Assembly (NCBI GenBank): GCA_963665925.1
Contig: OY762511.1
Coordinates: forward strand, 930,001 to 994,000
Reading direction: 5' to 3'
DNA length: 64,000 nucleotides
Origin: G963665925 sp963665925
Lineage (GTDB): Bacteria; Bacillota; Clostridia; Peptostreptococcales; Acidaminobacteraceae
The notes beneath the pieces were generated by a model, which was not told the DNA's origin, ran no database searches, and was given only the letters and a program-made list of their open reading frames with translations. Below are positions 8,555 through 16,402 of this stretch, piece by piece; within the stretch, counting starts at the first letter, position 1, and the number at the start of each line of letters is the position of its first letter. The translations under genes were made by a program, and so were the position numbers.

Positions 8555-8836
8555 CTAATCTTTCTTAAGAGAAGAACATGCAGATAGAATTGTGTCAAAT
8601 ATTATTTCATAATCCGTTTGATCTGATAGTTCAATTATAGGGCAGTTGGATGAACTTTCAGTGCGAGCACATGAATTTCTACATCCAGACACTTTGACTA
8701 TTAAATCCACATTGGTCAGGTCGAGGTCGGTTTTTACGGGAACTATCTCCATTAGATCCACAATCAGTCTTTTAACGACTGCTTTACGGTCATATCTAGG
8801 ATTACATCCGCCGCAGTACTTTATCCCAATTTTCAA
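8555..8836 (-). CDS. Small cysteine-rich CGGC-motif protein
   Basis: This 93-residue protein of unknown function probably binds a metal or Fe-S cluster. It starts at the TTG at 8836: AGGTGATC lies 6 bases upstream, and the longer frame would read into the NifU gene, from which it is separated by only 7 bp. The N-terminal motif is KYCGGCNPRYDR (Cys8, Cys11), followed by SGCRNSC (Cys52, Cys56) and another Cys at about 65. Paired CxxC and CxxxC motifs suggest a metal site or thiol chemistry. It is the last gene downstream of 4-hydroxybutyryl-CoA dehydratase and a NifU-like protein, so a role in building or protecting the dehydratase Fe-S cluster is a fair inference. Confidence 0.7.
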   Translation of the reverse strand: MKIGIKYCGGCNPRYDRKAVVKRLIVDLMEIVPVKTDLDLTNVDLIVKVSGCRNSCARTESSSNCPIIELSDQTDYEIIFDTILSACSSLKKD

Positions 8837-8843
8837 AAAAAGA

Positions 8844-9125
8844 TCACCTCTTGTTTTGATTGAGTAACTTTTTAGCAAAGTCGATCAGTTCTTCACTTGT
8901 CTCATTAACAGAGATGACTTTCTTAACTTCTGGAATGTGTTTTTTTACTGTGGACTCAACCATGTCTTGTAGTGTATGAAATTGAGATGGACAATTGCTG
9001 CATGCGCCGATAAATTTCACTTCAACAATACCATTTTGAACGCTTAGCAACTTAATATCACCTGAGTGACTTTTAAGTTGTGGCTTAACCTGCTCATTCA
9101 GGATATGATTGACTTCTTCAAACAT
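8844..9125 (-). CDS. NifU-like C-terminal domain iron-sulfur scaffold
   Basis: This 93-residue stand-alone NifU C-terminal domain protein binds and delivers Fe-S clusters. The ATG at 9125 follows GGAG by 6 bases. The hallmark CxxC is present in ACSNCPS (Cys42, Cys45), embedded in the usual VEVKFIGACSNCP context. It lies between the 4-hydroxybutyryl-CoA dehydratase gene, whose enzyme needs a special [4Fe-4S] cluster, and a cysteine-rich small protein. The arrangement suggests a dedicated cluster-maturation pair rather than the housekeeping scaffold. Confidence 0.88.
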   Translation of the reverse strand: MFEEVNHILNEQVKPQLKSHSGDIKLLSVQNGIVEVKFIGACSNCPSQFHTLQDMVESTVKKHIPEVKKVISVNETSEELIDFAKKLLNQNKR

Positions 9126-9155
9126 GTGATTCTCCTTTTTGATTAGAACATTATA

Positions 9156-9189
9156 GATCACAGAAAGCGGGTAGCCGATTTCTGTGATC
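9156..9189. other. Intercistronic hairpin
   Basis: Perfect 11-bp arms (GATCACAGAAA at 9156-9166 and its complement at 9179-9189) lie between the dehydratase and NifU genes. There is no U-run on the minus strand (TATAATG follows), so it may be an RNA processing or stability element rather than a terminator. Confidence 0.45.
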
Positions 9190-9236
9190 CTAAATCCAAT
9201 CAGCTTGAGGCTGATAGATTAAAAACTAAAAGGGTT

Positions 9237-10688
9237 TTAAGATATGCCAGAAATTTTTCTAGCAAGGTCTTTTTTGTGACTTAAATTGCCTTGACGGGCA
9301 ATCATGATTCTTTGAGCTTGAGGTGAACCTGCACCGTGCATAGACTCAGTACGGTAGCCAACGGCTGCTGTGCCAAGCGTAATATTTTCAATAAGTCTAA
9401 GCACCCGCATACGATCCATGGTTGGAACCTTATTTTCGCCTTTGAAGTACTTTTCACACAGCCTTCCGACTACTGGGCTATTAAAGTCTTTTTCAGACGG
9501 CATAGTCACCATCAGACCGCCAGCGATGTCCTCTGCAAGTCGAGCAATTTCATATGGGAATCTTGTAACATTTTGCTTGCATATGTTTGCTAAGAGCAGA
9601 TCAATTTGATAGTTTCCTGCCTCTGTAGGATAGCCTTCTGAGGAGCAAGCAATGCCACAGCAATAGAGCGTTTCATTTAAATGGGTCATTTCAATAAGCT
9701 TGTCTTTGATATGAGATGCTTTTTGAGCACCATTAAACTCCGCTGCAAGTGCAGCAGCACCAATAAGAACATCGCCTACGCCAACCTTGCATCCGCCATA
9801 ACTTTGACGATGATATCCCGCAAATCTTTCTACGAGCATCCCTGCAAAGTCATATTCTCCGTTCATGAAAATTCTTTCATTAGGAATAAAGACATCGTCG
9901 AAAACAACAAGAGCTTCCTGGCCGCCAAATTGCTTGTTTCCTAGGTCAAGGTCAGCGCCCTCTTCCATACGACGGGTATCACATGATTGTCGACCATATA
10001 TCATTATAATGCCTTCAGCATCTGAAGGGATAGCGAAAGAAACCGCGTAGTCTTTATCATCAGGGCCCATTGCAATAGTAGGCATAATCAGATGTTCATG
10101 AGAGTTTACAGCACCTGTCTGGTGAGCCTTAGCTCCCCTTACAACAATACCGTCCTCACGTTTTTCCACAACGCGTAGAAAAAGATCAGGGTCTTCCTGC
10201 TTACTCGGAGCAAGTGCGCGATTTCCTTTTGGATCAGTCATGGCACCATCAACTGTCAAATCCTTGTCTTGTACAAATTCCAGGTACTTTTTAAAGTTCT
10301 CATGATAGTGTGTTCCGTAGGATTTATCAAGCTCGAATGTCGTGCTATAAACCGCATTGAATGCGTCCATTCCAACACATCTTTGGAAGCAAGATGCGGT
10401 CTTTTGGCCGAGTAGTCTTTGCATTTTTACTTTTTTCCTTAAATCATCTGTATTCTGATGCAGGTGTGTAAACCGATTGACTCGTTTTCCAGTTAAGTTT
10501 GAAACAGCAGTCATTAAATCCTCATGCTCTGGGTCATGCGCAAGATCATATGTCATTGCCACAGAGTTTACAGAGGGTCTAATGATTGGATGATCCACTG
10601 GGTTTTCTATCAGTTCACCAAACATGTAAACTTTAATGTTCATTTGACGAAGACTGCTAATATATTCTTGTCCATTCATTAATGCCAT
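9237..10688 (-). CDS. abfD: 4-hydroxybutyryl-CoA dehydratase / vinylacetyl-CoA isomerase
   Basis: This 483-residue flavin and [4Fe-4S] enzyme converts 4-hydroxybutyryl-CoA to crotonyl-CoA by a radical mechanism, in the cytoplasm. The ATG at 10688 follows GAGGAG by 8 bases; the longer frame is rejected because the sigma-54 promoter lies inside it. From memory the protein follows the Clostridium aminobutyricum enzyme along its length. The cluster ligands are all present: Cys100 and Cys104 (TASCFQRCVG), His293 and Cys300 (GYHRQSYGGC). Also present are Glu258 (GGQEAL) and Tyr297. A short loop near residue 425 is shorter than in the reference. It heads a transcript with nifU-like and CGGC genes under a sigma-54 promoter. 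Confidence 0.95.
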   Translation of the reverse strand: MALMNGQEYISSLRQMNIKVYMFGELIENPVDHPIIRPSVNSVAMTYDLAHDPEHEDLMTAVSNLTGKRVNRFTHLHQNTDDLRKKVKMQRLLGQKTASCFQRCVGMDAFNAVYSTTFELDKSYGTHYHENFKKYLEFVQDKDLTVDGAMTDPKGNRALAPSKQEDPDLFLRVVEKREDGIVVRGAKAHQTGAVNSHEHLIMPTIAMGPDDKDYAVSFAIPSDAEGIIMIYGRQSCDTRRMEEGADLDLGNKQFGGQEALVVFDDVFIPNERIFMNGEYDFAGMLVERFAGYHRQSYGGCKVGVGDVLIGAAALAAEFNGAQKASHIKDKLIEMTHLNETLYCCGIACSSEGYPTEAGNYQIDLLLANICKQNVTRFPYEIARLAEDIAGGLMVTMPSEKDFNSPVVGRLCEKYFKGENKVPTMDRMRVLRLIENITLGTAAVGYRTESMHGAGSPQAQRIMIARQGNLSHKKDLARKISGIS

Positions 10689-10737
10689 TATGTTTTCTCC
10701 TCTCGTTCTTTTAGGTACCATATTCATACAGTAGATA

Positions 10738-10756
10738 AATGCAATATTCATGCCAA
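10738..10756 (-). promoter_or_regulatory. Sigma-54 (-24/-12) promoter of the dehydratase operon
   Basis: Read on the minus strand, the site is TTGGCATGAATATTGCAT, with the invariant GG and GC separated by exactly 10 bases (GC pairs at 10741-10742, GG at 10753-10754). The -12 element is about 53 bases upstream of the ATG at 10688. It matches the consensus TGGCAYRNNNNTTGCW almost perfectly. Confidence 0.85.
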
Positions 10757-10788
10757 TGTTGTGGATAGAACAATTGGCTAGTTTAGCG

Positions 10789-10823
10789 GTTTATGCAGAA
10801 TGTGATACAGTCTTGTTTATGCA
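10789..10823 (-). promoter_or_regulatory. Possible upstream activator sites
   Basis: Two copies of GTTTATGCA (10789-10797 and 10815-10823 on the plus strand) lie 26 bases apart, 35-70 bases upstream of the -24 element of the dehydratase promoter, where a sigma-54 activator would bind. Related TATGCAAC or ATGCAAC words occur near the other sigma-54 promoters of the island. Confidence 0.4.
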
Positions 10824-10990
10824 AAAGTGAAACAGGAAAATTGCAGAAATCCCTTGAAATCTTTAATTTGCAGTGCTTTAATCGGCTTGTTGCATATTGA
10901 AATCCTCTCTCACAAATGCAACACAATGAAATCGAAATGTCCAAACCTAAGATTATTACTGGAATGGATTAGAGCACTATCCATTTTCAT

Positions 10991-11049
10991 AAAAAATCTT
11001 CCACTGTGTAGTTTGATTATGATACCAACTACAGTGTGGAAGATTTTTT
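10991..11049. terminator. Bidirectional terminator downstream of the thiolase gene
   Basis: AAAAAATCTTCCAC at 10991 onward pairs with GTGGAAGATTTTTT ending at 11049. A small internal mismatch and an additional 5-bp inner stem follow. A/T runs flank both sides, which suits the minus-strand thiolase transcript. Confidence 0.75.
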
Positions 11050-11093
11050 CTAGACATTAAATGTACTTTTTCGGATGTAGAGATTCTGCCAGC

Positions 11094-12272
11094 CTATATA
11101 TTTTCTATAATGACAGCAGTTCCCATACCGCCACCTGCACACAGTGATGCCAATCCGTACCGGTTGTTTCTCTTTTTCATTTCATACAGCAGACTGATTA
11201 CAATTCGACTACCGGTTGCCCCAACGGGGTGACCGAGTGAAATACCACCGCCATTTACGTTTAGAATACTGCGGTCAATGCCCAGAGTTTTTTCACAGGC
11301 GATACATTGAGAAGCAAAGGCCTCATTAATTTCAAACAACTCAATATTTTCTATGGTTAAGTTGGCCTTTTCGAGGGCACGATTTGAAGCACTGATAGGA
11401 CCAATGCCCATATAATCAGGATCCACTCCAGTTGTTGCTACAGAAACAAGTCTTGCTAGTATTGGAACGCCTAGTGATTTAGCGTATTCCTCATCCATCA
11501 GAATAACGCCTGAGGCTGCGTCATTCATCCCAGAGGCATTCCCTGCGGTAACTGTACCATCTTCTTTAAATACAGTTTTCAATTTCTTTAAATCATCGAG
11601 CGTTGTATTTGGTTTCGGGTACTCATCTACAGTGACAAGGGTTTCCTTTTTACGTGTTTTTACTGTTATCGGGATAATCTCTTCTTCGAACTTATTTTGT
11701 TCAATTGCTTGAGCAGCACGCTGTTGACTTAATAGTGCATATGCATCTTGTTCAGCTCTGGTAACATTATATTTTTCAGCAACATTTTCCGCTGTAACGC
11801 CCATAGCCGGACCGACTCCCAAGTTTGTTAGTGAATCCCACATGCTGTCTCGTAACTCACTATGGCCAAATTTCTTTCCAAAGCGGTTATCAAAAACCAT
11901 ATGTGGAGATGTGCTCATACTATCGGCACCACCTGCCATAATACATTTGGCTTCACCCGCTTTAATTTGGTAAAATCCCATTTGAATAGAGGACATTGAA
12001 GAGGTGCAGTTTCGATGAATGGTTATTCCTGGGACGGTTACAGGCAGGCCTGCTTTAACGGCTGCAACCCTTGCAAGGTTATTTTCTTTATAGGTTCTTT
12101 GGTAGTTACATCCCCAAATGACATCATCAATGCATTCTGGATCAATATTTGCTCTTTTGACAAGTGCTTGCATCGTTGGAATTGATAAATCAAGTGCTGT
12201 ATAGTTTTTAAATTGTCCGCCCAAGGTGCCAATCGGTGTTCTTCCGGCGGAAACAATGACAACATTGTTCAT
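11094..12272 (-). CDS. Acetyl-CoA C-acetyltransferase (thiolase)
   Basis: This 392-residue thiolase II cleaves acetoacetyl-CoA (or a related 3-ketoacyl-CoA) with CoA to two acyl-CoAs, or runs in reverse. The ATG at 12272 follows AAGGAGG. The catalytic residues are in place: nucleophile Cys89 in HRNCTSSM, His348 in GHPVGATG and Cys378 in CAGGGMG. It follows the OFA carrier gene on the same strand with a hairpin between them. In context it would complete the route crotonyl-CoA to 3-hydroxybutyryl-CoA to acetoacetyl-CoA to acetyl-CoA, together with the dehydratase and the 3-hydroxyacyl-CoA dehydrogenase. Confidence 0.93.
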   Translation of the reverse strand: MNNVVIVSAGRTPIGTLGGQFKNYTALDLSIPTMQALVKRANIDPECIDDVIWGCNYQRTYKENNLARVAAVKAGLPVTVPGITIHRNCTSSMSSIQMGFYQIKAGEAKCIMAGGADSMSTSPHMVFDNRFGKKFGHSELRDSMWDSLTNLGVGPAMGVTAENVAEKYNVTRAEQDAYALLSQQRAAQAIEQNKFEEEIIPITVKTRKKETLVTVDEYPKPNTTLDDLKKLKTVFKEDGTVTAGNASGMNDAASGVILMDEEYAKSLGVPILARLVSVATTGVDPDYMGIGPISASNRALEKANLTIENIELFEINEAFASQCIACEKTLGIDRSILNVNGGGISLGHPVGATGSRIVISLLYEMKKRNNRYGLASLCAGGGMGTAVIIENI

Positions 12273-12294
12273 AGTGCATACCTCCTTCTCAGAA

Positions 12295-12322
12295 TAGAAG
12301 GTCTGTCAAGACAGACCTTCTA
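12295..12322. terminator. Hairpin between the carrier and thiolase genes
   Basis: A perfect 12-bp stem (TAGAAGGTCTGT at 12295-12306, complement at 12311-12322) has a 4-base loop. No long U-run follows, so it may be a partial terminator or processing site that lowers or separates thiolase expression from the carrier. Confidence 0.5.
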
Positions 12323-12339
12323 CAAATAATTTCATAATG

Positions 12340-13674
12340 CTATTTTTGGATTACTTCATCTTCTACCATGTAGTCCTTATTGTATTTTCTGACATCAATG
12401 AGACTTACAAAGAAAATGTTCATGACCAGAAATACTAGGAATACCATGTATGCACCCCTTAGGCTACCTGTTATTTTAATGGCTTGGGCATTAATAACAT
12501 AATTTGAAAACAGAATCGCACTCATAATCGGGAAAACAACGGAGTTTGCTTTTGCAAAGCCATGTCTTCCAAATACAGATGCAGGCAGTGAAATGATAAA
12601 GTTGGCAGCTCCACCGATTGACACGCCTACCATGAGAACGGAAATATAAACCAATGTAAGGTTTTCTGTAATATTGATTGCCAGTGCCATAGAATACCAG
12701 AGTAAGAAAATAATAATGGCTTTTTTGACACCATACTTTTGGTCTAGCCAGCCATAAACATAACTGCCACAGACACCAATTATTGCACAAACAGTCATTA
12801 AACCGATTGCCTGGCTTTGTGAGAATCCAAGACCAATATTTCGAACGACCATCTGACTCATAACACCGGTTGTAACCAGCTGATTAATGCCGATGACAAG
12901 AGCAACCATCCATGTTTCCTTTGTTTTCAATAATTTTGGAATAGTCCAGATTGTTTGTTCATCAATGTCTTCTGTAAAATACTCTGTTTCGTAGACTTCT
13001 TTGGAAACGTTATCCGGATACTGACCTCTTTCTTCGGGCGTATCTCTAATCATTGCCAAACCAATCAAACCTAGTATCATCGCTGCTACAGCTGTAATAG
13101 TCGTTCCATTTTCCAGTCCATACTTAGTAATAAGAAATGCGATGAGCGGAACATAAAATGCAGAACCCATATTATGACCCATAGTGGTTAGGCCGTTTAC
13201 AAGGCCCTTTTTCTTTGGAAACCACTGTGCCACAAGGGAACCACCAGCAATGTAACCCGCACCATTGATAAAGCTGACAACAAGGATAAGACCTATAGCG
13301 TATTGTGTTAGTGTTTGCGCTCGACCATAGAAGATGTAAGATGCCCCGGAACCAATCAGACAGATTCCTGAAGTAATTCTAGGCCCAAAACGTACGTTGA
13401 TACGGCCTAGAACATAGTAACCAAATAGTCCAACAAAACCTGCATAGGTTGCCATGCCTAAAACTTTTGAATACTCAATATTGTGAGCAGCTGCAAAGGC
13501 AGGCGCTACGATGTTCAATCCATCAATGGAAAAGCCAATGAGGAAGAAGAACATGGCCATGCAGTAAAAAATGATCCCCCAGCCTGGTTTTCCAAAACTC
13601 AAATTCGTATTTTCACTTTGCAGTTGACTATTCACTTCTTTAACAGTTGTATTATTATCATTCTTTAATTCCAT
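12340..13674 (-). CDS. MFS carrier of the oxalate/formate antiporter (OFA) family
   Basis: This 444-residue major facilitator has about 12 membrane segments. The start ATG at 13674 follows AAGGAGAGG. A hydrophilic N-terminus of ~25 residues precedes the first helix. OFA-like features are a long, glycine-rich set of N-half helices (INGAGYIAGGSLVAQWFPKKKGLVNGLT) and the central hydrophilic loop around residue 225. Members move monocarboxylates or exchange small organic acids. Here it probably imports the growth substrate of the island or exports an acid product. No clear sigma-54 site was found in the 228 bp upstream. Confidence 0.85.
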   Translation of the reverse strand: MELKNDNNTTVKEVNSQLQSENTNLSFGKPGWGIIFYCMAMFFFLIGFSIDGLNIVAPAFAAAHNIEYSKVLGMATYAGFVGLFGYYVLGRINVRFGPRITSGICLIGSGASYIFYGRAQTLTQYAIGLILVVSFINGAGYIAGGSLVAQWFPKKKGLVNGLTTMGHNMGSAFYVPLIAFLITKYGLENGTTITAVAAMILGLIGLAMIRDTPEERGQYPDNVSKEVYETEYFTEDIDEQTIWTIPKLLKTKETWMVALVIGINQLVTTGVMSQMVVRNIGLGFSQSQAIGLMTVCAIIGVCGSYVYGWLDQKYGVKKAIIIFLLWYSMALAINITENLTLVYISVLMVGVSIGGAANFIISLPASVFGRHGFAKANSVVFPIMSAILFSNYVINAQAIKITGSLRGAYMVFLVFLVMNIFFVSLIDVRKYNKDYMVEDEVIQK

Positions 13675-13902
13675 AATAGAACCTCTCCTTATATTTTATA
13701 CAAAGGAAACCCGCTTAATTGGATGTTAAGAAAGAATTGGATTACCTCCATTAAAGGAATTGTGTTAGAGACTTAGCAAAATTATATGACGGTATCAATG
13801 TTCGCTCTAAACAACCCTATTTGATAAATGTTCAACTCTAAATTTACCATAAACATAGCTCTATGAACATGAATGTATCGTAATAGATTTACTTATTTAC
13901 AA

Positions 13903-15177
13903 TTATGCTTTTTCATCATCCCCTGTTTTTGCTTCTTTACGCTTTTCTTCAACGATTTTGTCAATATAAGCATTCCAGATAGGTTCCTCAGCAGCCATAC
14001 GCTCTCTAAATCCAGGACCGATATCTGTTTGTTTCATGCGGTCAATAATAGCCCAAGCGATATGTGGTTCTGATGGAGGACAACCATGAACAGCAACACC
14101 ACGATCTCGATATTTTGCAGTACAATTTCCGCAAAGGATAAGGTTTTCAGGTGGAATATCTTCAGAAATAGATTTTTTAGCACCAAGGACGATAACTGCA
14201 TCGGTATTCTTATCATATTCACCAAGGGCTTTCAGCTTTTCCATAGTGAAGGCAACAAGCGATTGGCAAGAGGAACATGAGTTTTCATGCATGATGTTAT
14301 ATTCTGGCCAAGTATCAAATTTTTCGAGGTATGGTAGCCACATTTTTTTGTAAACGTCTTTGATACCTTTGCCTTTCACAATGATATCATTTTCATTGCT
14401 TGTTCCAAGACCACGTTCTCTCGCAGCTTCAAAGTAATCCACCATTGAAATATCTAAACCGACCATACGGCAAGCAGTCGCGTCAAGTGCAACTGGATCC
14501 TTACTGGCAACGACACAGCCGAAATCTAGAGGTACAGCTGAATGGGGACCAAAACCCTCTGCTGGATAGATTAGGTCAGCAATGGTTAAGTCTGCTTTTA
14601 CTACGGACCATATGTCCATCATGGCCATTGCCAGATTGGTTCTGTGCATATCATAATGTACCCGGTCTTGCACAACACCCTTGATATTCTTAAGTGCACA
14701 GCTAAACACCATACTCGCATGTGACTTAAATACTGGCAGGTTAATGATGTGGTCTGCTTCAAGTAGAAGCCTAGGAAGCATTACTGACTTTATATCAGAA
14801 CGTGCATCTCTAATTTGTACTTTAATAAGATCAGGATCAGATTTAATATCATAGAGTTCTGCCCCCTCTTCTCTTGCAACTTGTGCATGTCCTGCCGACT
14901 CAAAGCACTCCATCGTATCACAGCCAATAGCAGCGGCTTCGCCGACAACAACCCGTCTTGCCCCAGCTGCTTTAACCGATCTGATAACAGCACGCAGGAA
15001 ATCGTGATTGGTATTAATACTTGTTCCAGGTTCACCGAGGTGACCCGCATTTGGTTTTAAAACGACAGTTGAGTTTTTTCTTATAAGTTTACTGGCGCCC
15101 CCGAGTTCGTTAAGTACTTGATCCACCATTACTTGAATATCTGGATCTTTTGATATTGCAACTACTGATTTTGACAT
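13903..15177 (-). CDS. DUF362 family protein, putative Fe-S protein
   Basis: This 424-residue DUF362 protein has no assigned reaction. The ATG at 15177 follows AAGGAG, trimming 33 residues of the longest frame, which would run through the sigma-54 promoter. The DUF362 core is recognisable (VVLKPNAGHLGEPGTSINTNHDFLRAVI, LPVFKSHASMVFSCALKNIKGVV, DPVALDATACRMVG). The C-terminal part adds CSSC, CGNC and GCPP motifs that could hold an Fe-S cluster; it is not a standard 2[4Fe-4S] ferredoxin domain. It is transcribed alone from its own -24/-12 promoter and is therefore part of the island regulon. Confidence 0.8.
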   Translation of the reverse strand: MSKSVVAISKDPDIQVMVDQVLNELGGASKLIRKNSTVVLKPNAGHLGEPGTSINTNHDFLRAVIRSVKAAGARRVVVGEAAAIGCDTMECFESAGHAQVAREEGAELYDIKSDPDLIKVQIRDARSDIKSVMLPRLLLEADHIINLPVFKSHASMVFSCALKNIKGVVQDRVHYDMHRTNLAMAMMDIWSVVKADLTIADLIYPAEGFGPHSAVPLDFGCVVASKDPVALDATACRMVGLDISMVDYFEAARERGLGTSNENDIIVKGKGIKDVYKKMWLPYLEKFDTWPEYNIMHENSCSSCQSLVAFTMEKLKALGEYDKNTDAVIVLGAKKSISEDIPPENLILCGNCTAKYRDRGVAVHGCPPSEPHIAWAIIDRMKQTDIGPGFRERMAAEEPIWNAYIDKIVEEKRKEAKTGDDEKA

Positions 15178-15225
15178 GTTAATTCTCCTTTCAGGATTAT
15201 ATGTTAATTTACACGCTGATGTATA

Positions 15226-15243
15226 AAGCAATTTTTGTGCCGA
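15226..15243 (-). promoter_or_regulatory. Sigma-54 promoter of the DUF362 gene
   Basis: On the minus strand the site reads CGGCACAAAAATTGCT, with GG and GC exactly 10 bases apart (GC at 15228-15229, GG at 15240-15241). The -12 element lies about 50 bases upstream of the ATG at 15177. Confidence 0.8.
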
Positions 15244-15337
15244 AATATTAGAAATAGTCAATAGTATTGAAATCACAGGTTTTTTGAAAATCGGTTTAGA
15301 AGAAATTCCACATTGTGTGTTGCTGTGCCGAAATATT

Positions 15338-15353
15338 GTTGCGCTTATGCAAC
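15338..15353. promoter_or_regulatory. Palindromic candidate activator site between divergent sigma-54 promoters
   Basis: GTTGC-N6-GCAAC (GTTGCGCTTATGCAAC) lies about 95 bases upstream of the DUF362 -24 box and about 75 bases upstream of the BKACE -24 box, so one bound activator could serve both genes. Confidence 0.5.
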
Positions 15354-15426
15354 GAAAATCGGGTTAGATGAATCTAATATTATGGAAAAACAAGCAGAAA
15401 ATCACCTCTAGGCATGGAACTCGACC

Positions 15427-15445
15427 TTGGCATGAATTTTGCAAT
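15427..15445 (+). promoter_or_regulatory. Sigma-54 promoter of the BKACE-alcohol dehydrogenase operon
   Basis: The site reads TTGGCATGAATTTTGCAA, with GG at 15429-15430 and GC at 15441-15442, spaced by 10 bases. The BKACE ATG at 15483 is 40 bases downstream of the -12 element. Near-perfect consensus. Confidence 0.87.
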
Positions 15446-15482
15446 ATACGTTAAACAAATAGAGAAGGAGGCATTATAGTAT

Positions 15483-16328
15483 ATGTTTAAAACGAAAAGA
15501 TTAAATGCACAAGACAAGGTAATTGTTACAGCAGCAGTATGTGGCGCAGTACCCACAAAGACAGACAACCCGAACTTGCCGACCCAGCCAAGGGAAATTG
15601 CGGATGCTGTTATTGAATGTTATGAAGCAGGCGCTGCAGTAGCACATATTCATGTAAGAGATGATTCAGATAATCCAACTATGTGTATTGAAAAATTTAC
15701 AGAGACGGTATCTTTGATCAGAAAATCGGGGTGCCCGATTCTACTGAATTTAACAACATCTGGAGCCCCTAATGTAACGGATGAAGATCGAATGAGACCT
15801 TTCGTGGAACTTAAACCAGAGCTGGCATCTTTTGATGCAGGAACAATGAACTGGCTTCATTCAGGCGTTTTCATGAATGAACCGAAATTTTTGGAAAAAC
15901 TGGGCATGAAAATGCAAGAGGTCGGTGTCAAACCTGAAATAGAGATTTTCGACATGGGGATGTTAAATACAGCCCTCTACTATTTAAAGAAGGGCATACT
16001 GCAAGCACCGCTACATTTCCAAATTTGTCTTGGTGCGCCGGGAGGACTTACAGCTGATGTAGAGAGTCTCTTATATGTTGTAAATCACCTGCCTGAAAAC
16101 TGTACTTGGGGTACCTTTGGCATCGGTAAAGGGGCAATGGAAATTACGCTGGCTGCATTGGCATTAGGCGGGAATATTAGAACGGGCTTTGAGGATAATG
16201 TTTACTTTAATAGAGGCGAACTGGCCACTTCAAATGCTCAGTTTGTAAAACGCGTTGCTGATTTGGCCAATCTGGCAAACAAAAAACTAGCGACACCAGA
16301 TGAAGCGAGAGAAATTTTAGGTTTGTAA
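15483..16328 (+). CDS. BKACE family beta-keto acid cleavage enzyme (3-keto-5-aminohexanoate cleavage type)
   Basis: This 281-residue Zn-dependent enzyme belongs to the family that reacts a beta-keto acid with acetyl-CoA to give acetoacetate and a new acyl-CoA. The ATG at 15483 follows AAGGAGG. Metal ligands are His55 and His57 in HIHVRD and Glu237 in GFEDN; the TIM-barrel glycine motifs (LTTSGAPN, CLGAPGG) are present. It is first in a two-gene transcript with an iron alcohol dehydrogenase, under a sigma-54 promoter. The substrate is unknown. Because the regulon includes 4-hydroxybutyryl-CoA dehydratase, a product such as 4-hydroxybutyryl-CoA is an attractive speculation. Confidence 0.92.
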   Translation: MFKTKRLNAQDKVIVTAAVCGAVPTKTDNPNLPTQPREIADAVIECYEAGAAVAHIHVRDDSDNPTMCIEKFTETVSLIRKSGCPILLNLTTSGAPNVTDEDRMRPFVELKPELASFDAGTMNWLHSGVFMNEPKFLEKLGMKMQEVGVKPEIEIFDMGMLNTALYYLKKGILQAPLHFQICLGAPGGLTADVESLLYVVNHLPENCTWGTFGIGKGAMEITLAALALGGNIRTGFEDNVYFNRGELATSNAQFVKRVADLANLANKKLATPDEAREILGL

Positions 16329-16402
16329 CCAAACAGGATGTGCTATTTGGATTTAATTGGAAAATCGTTGTTAAAATAAAGCAAGGTGAGAGGGTAGATA
16401 AA

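Noticed and set aside
10689..10751. Upstream extension of the 4-hydroxybutyryl-CoA dehydratase frame
   Set aside because: The extra 21 codons include the -12 promoter region; the ATG at 10688 has a proper ribosome site and matches the family N-terminus.
13675..13902. Possible sigma-54 promoter before the OFA carrier gene (AGCAAAATTATATGAC)
   Set aside because: Read on the minus strand the -24 GG is missing, so the site fails the key requirement.
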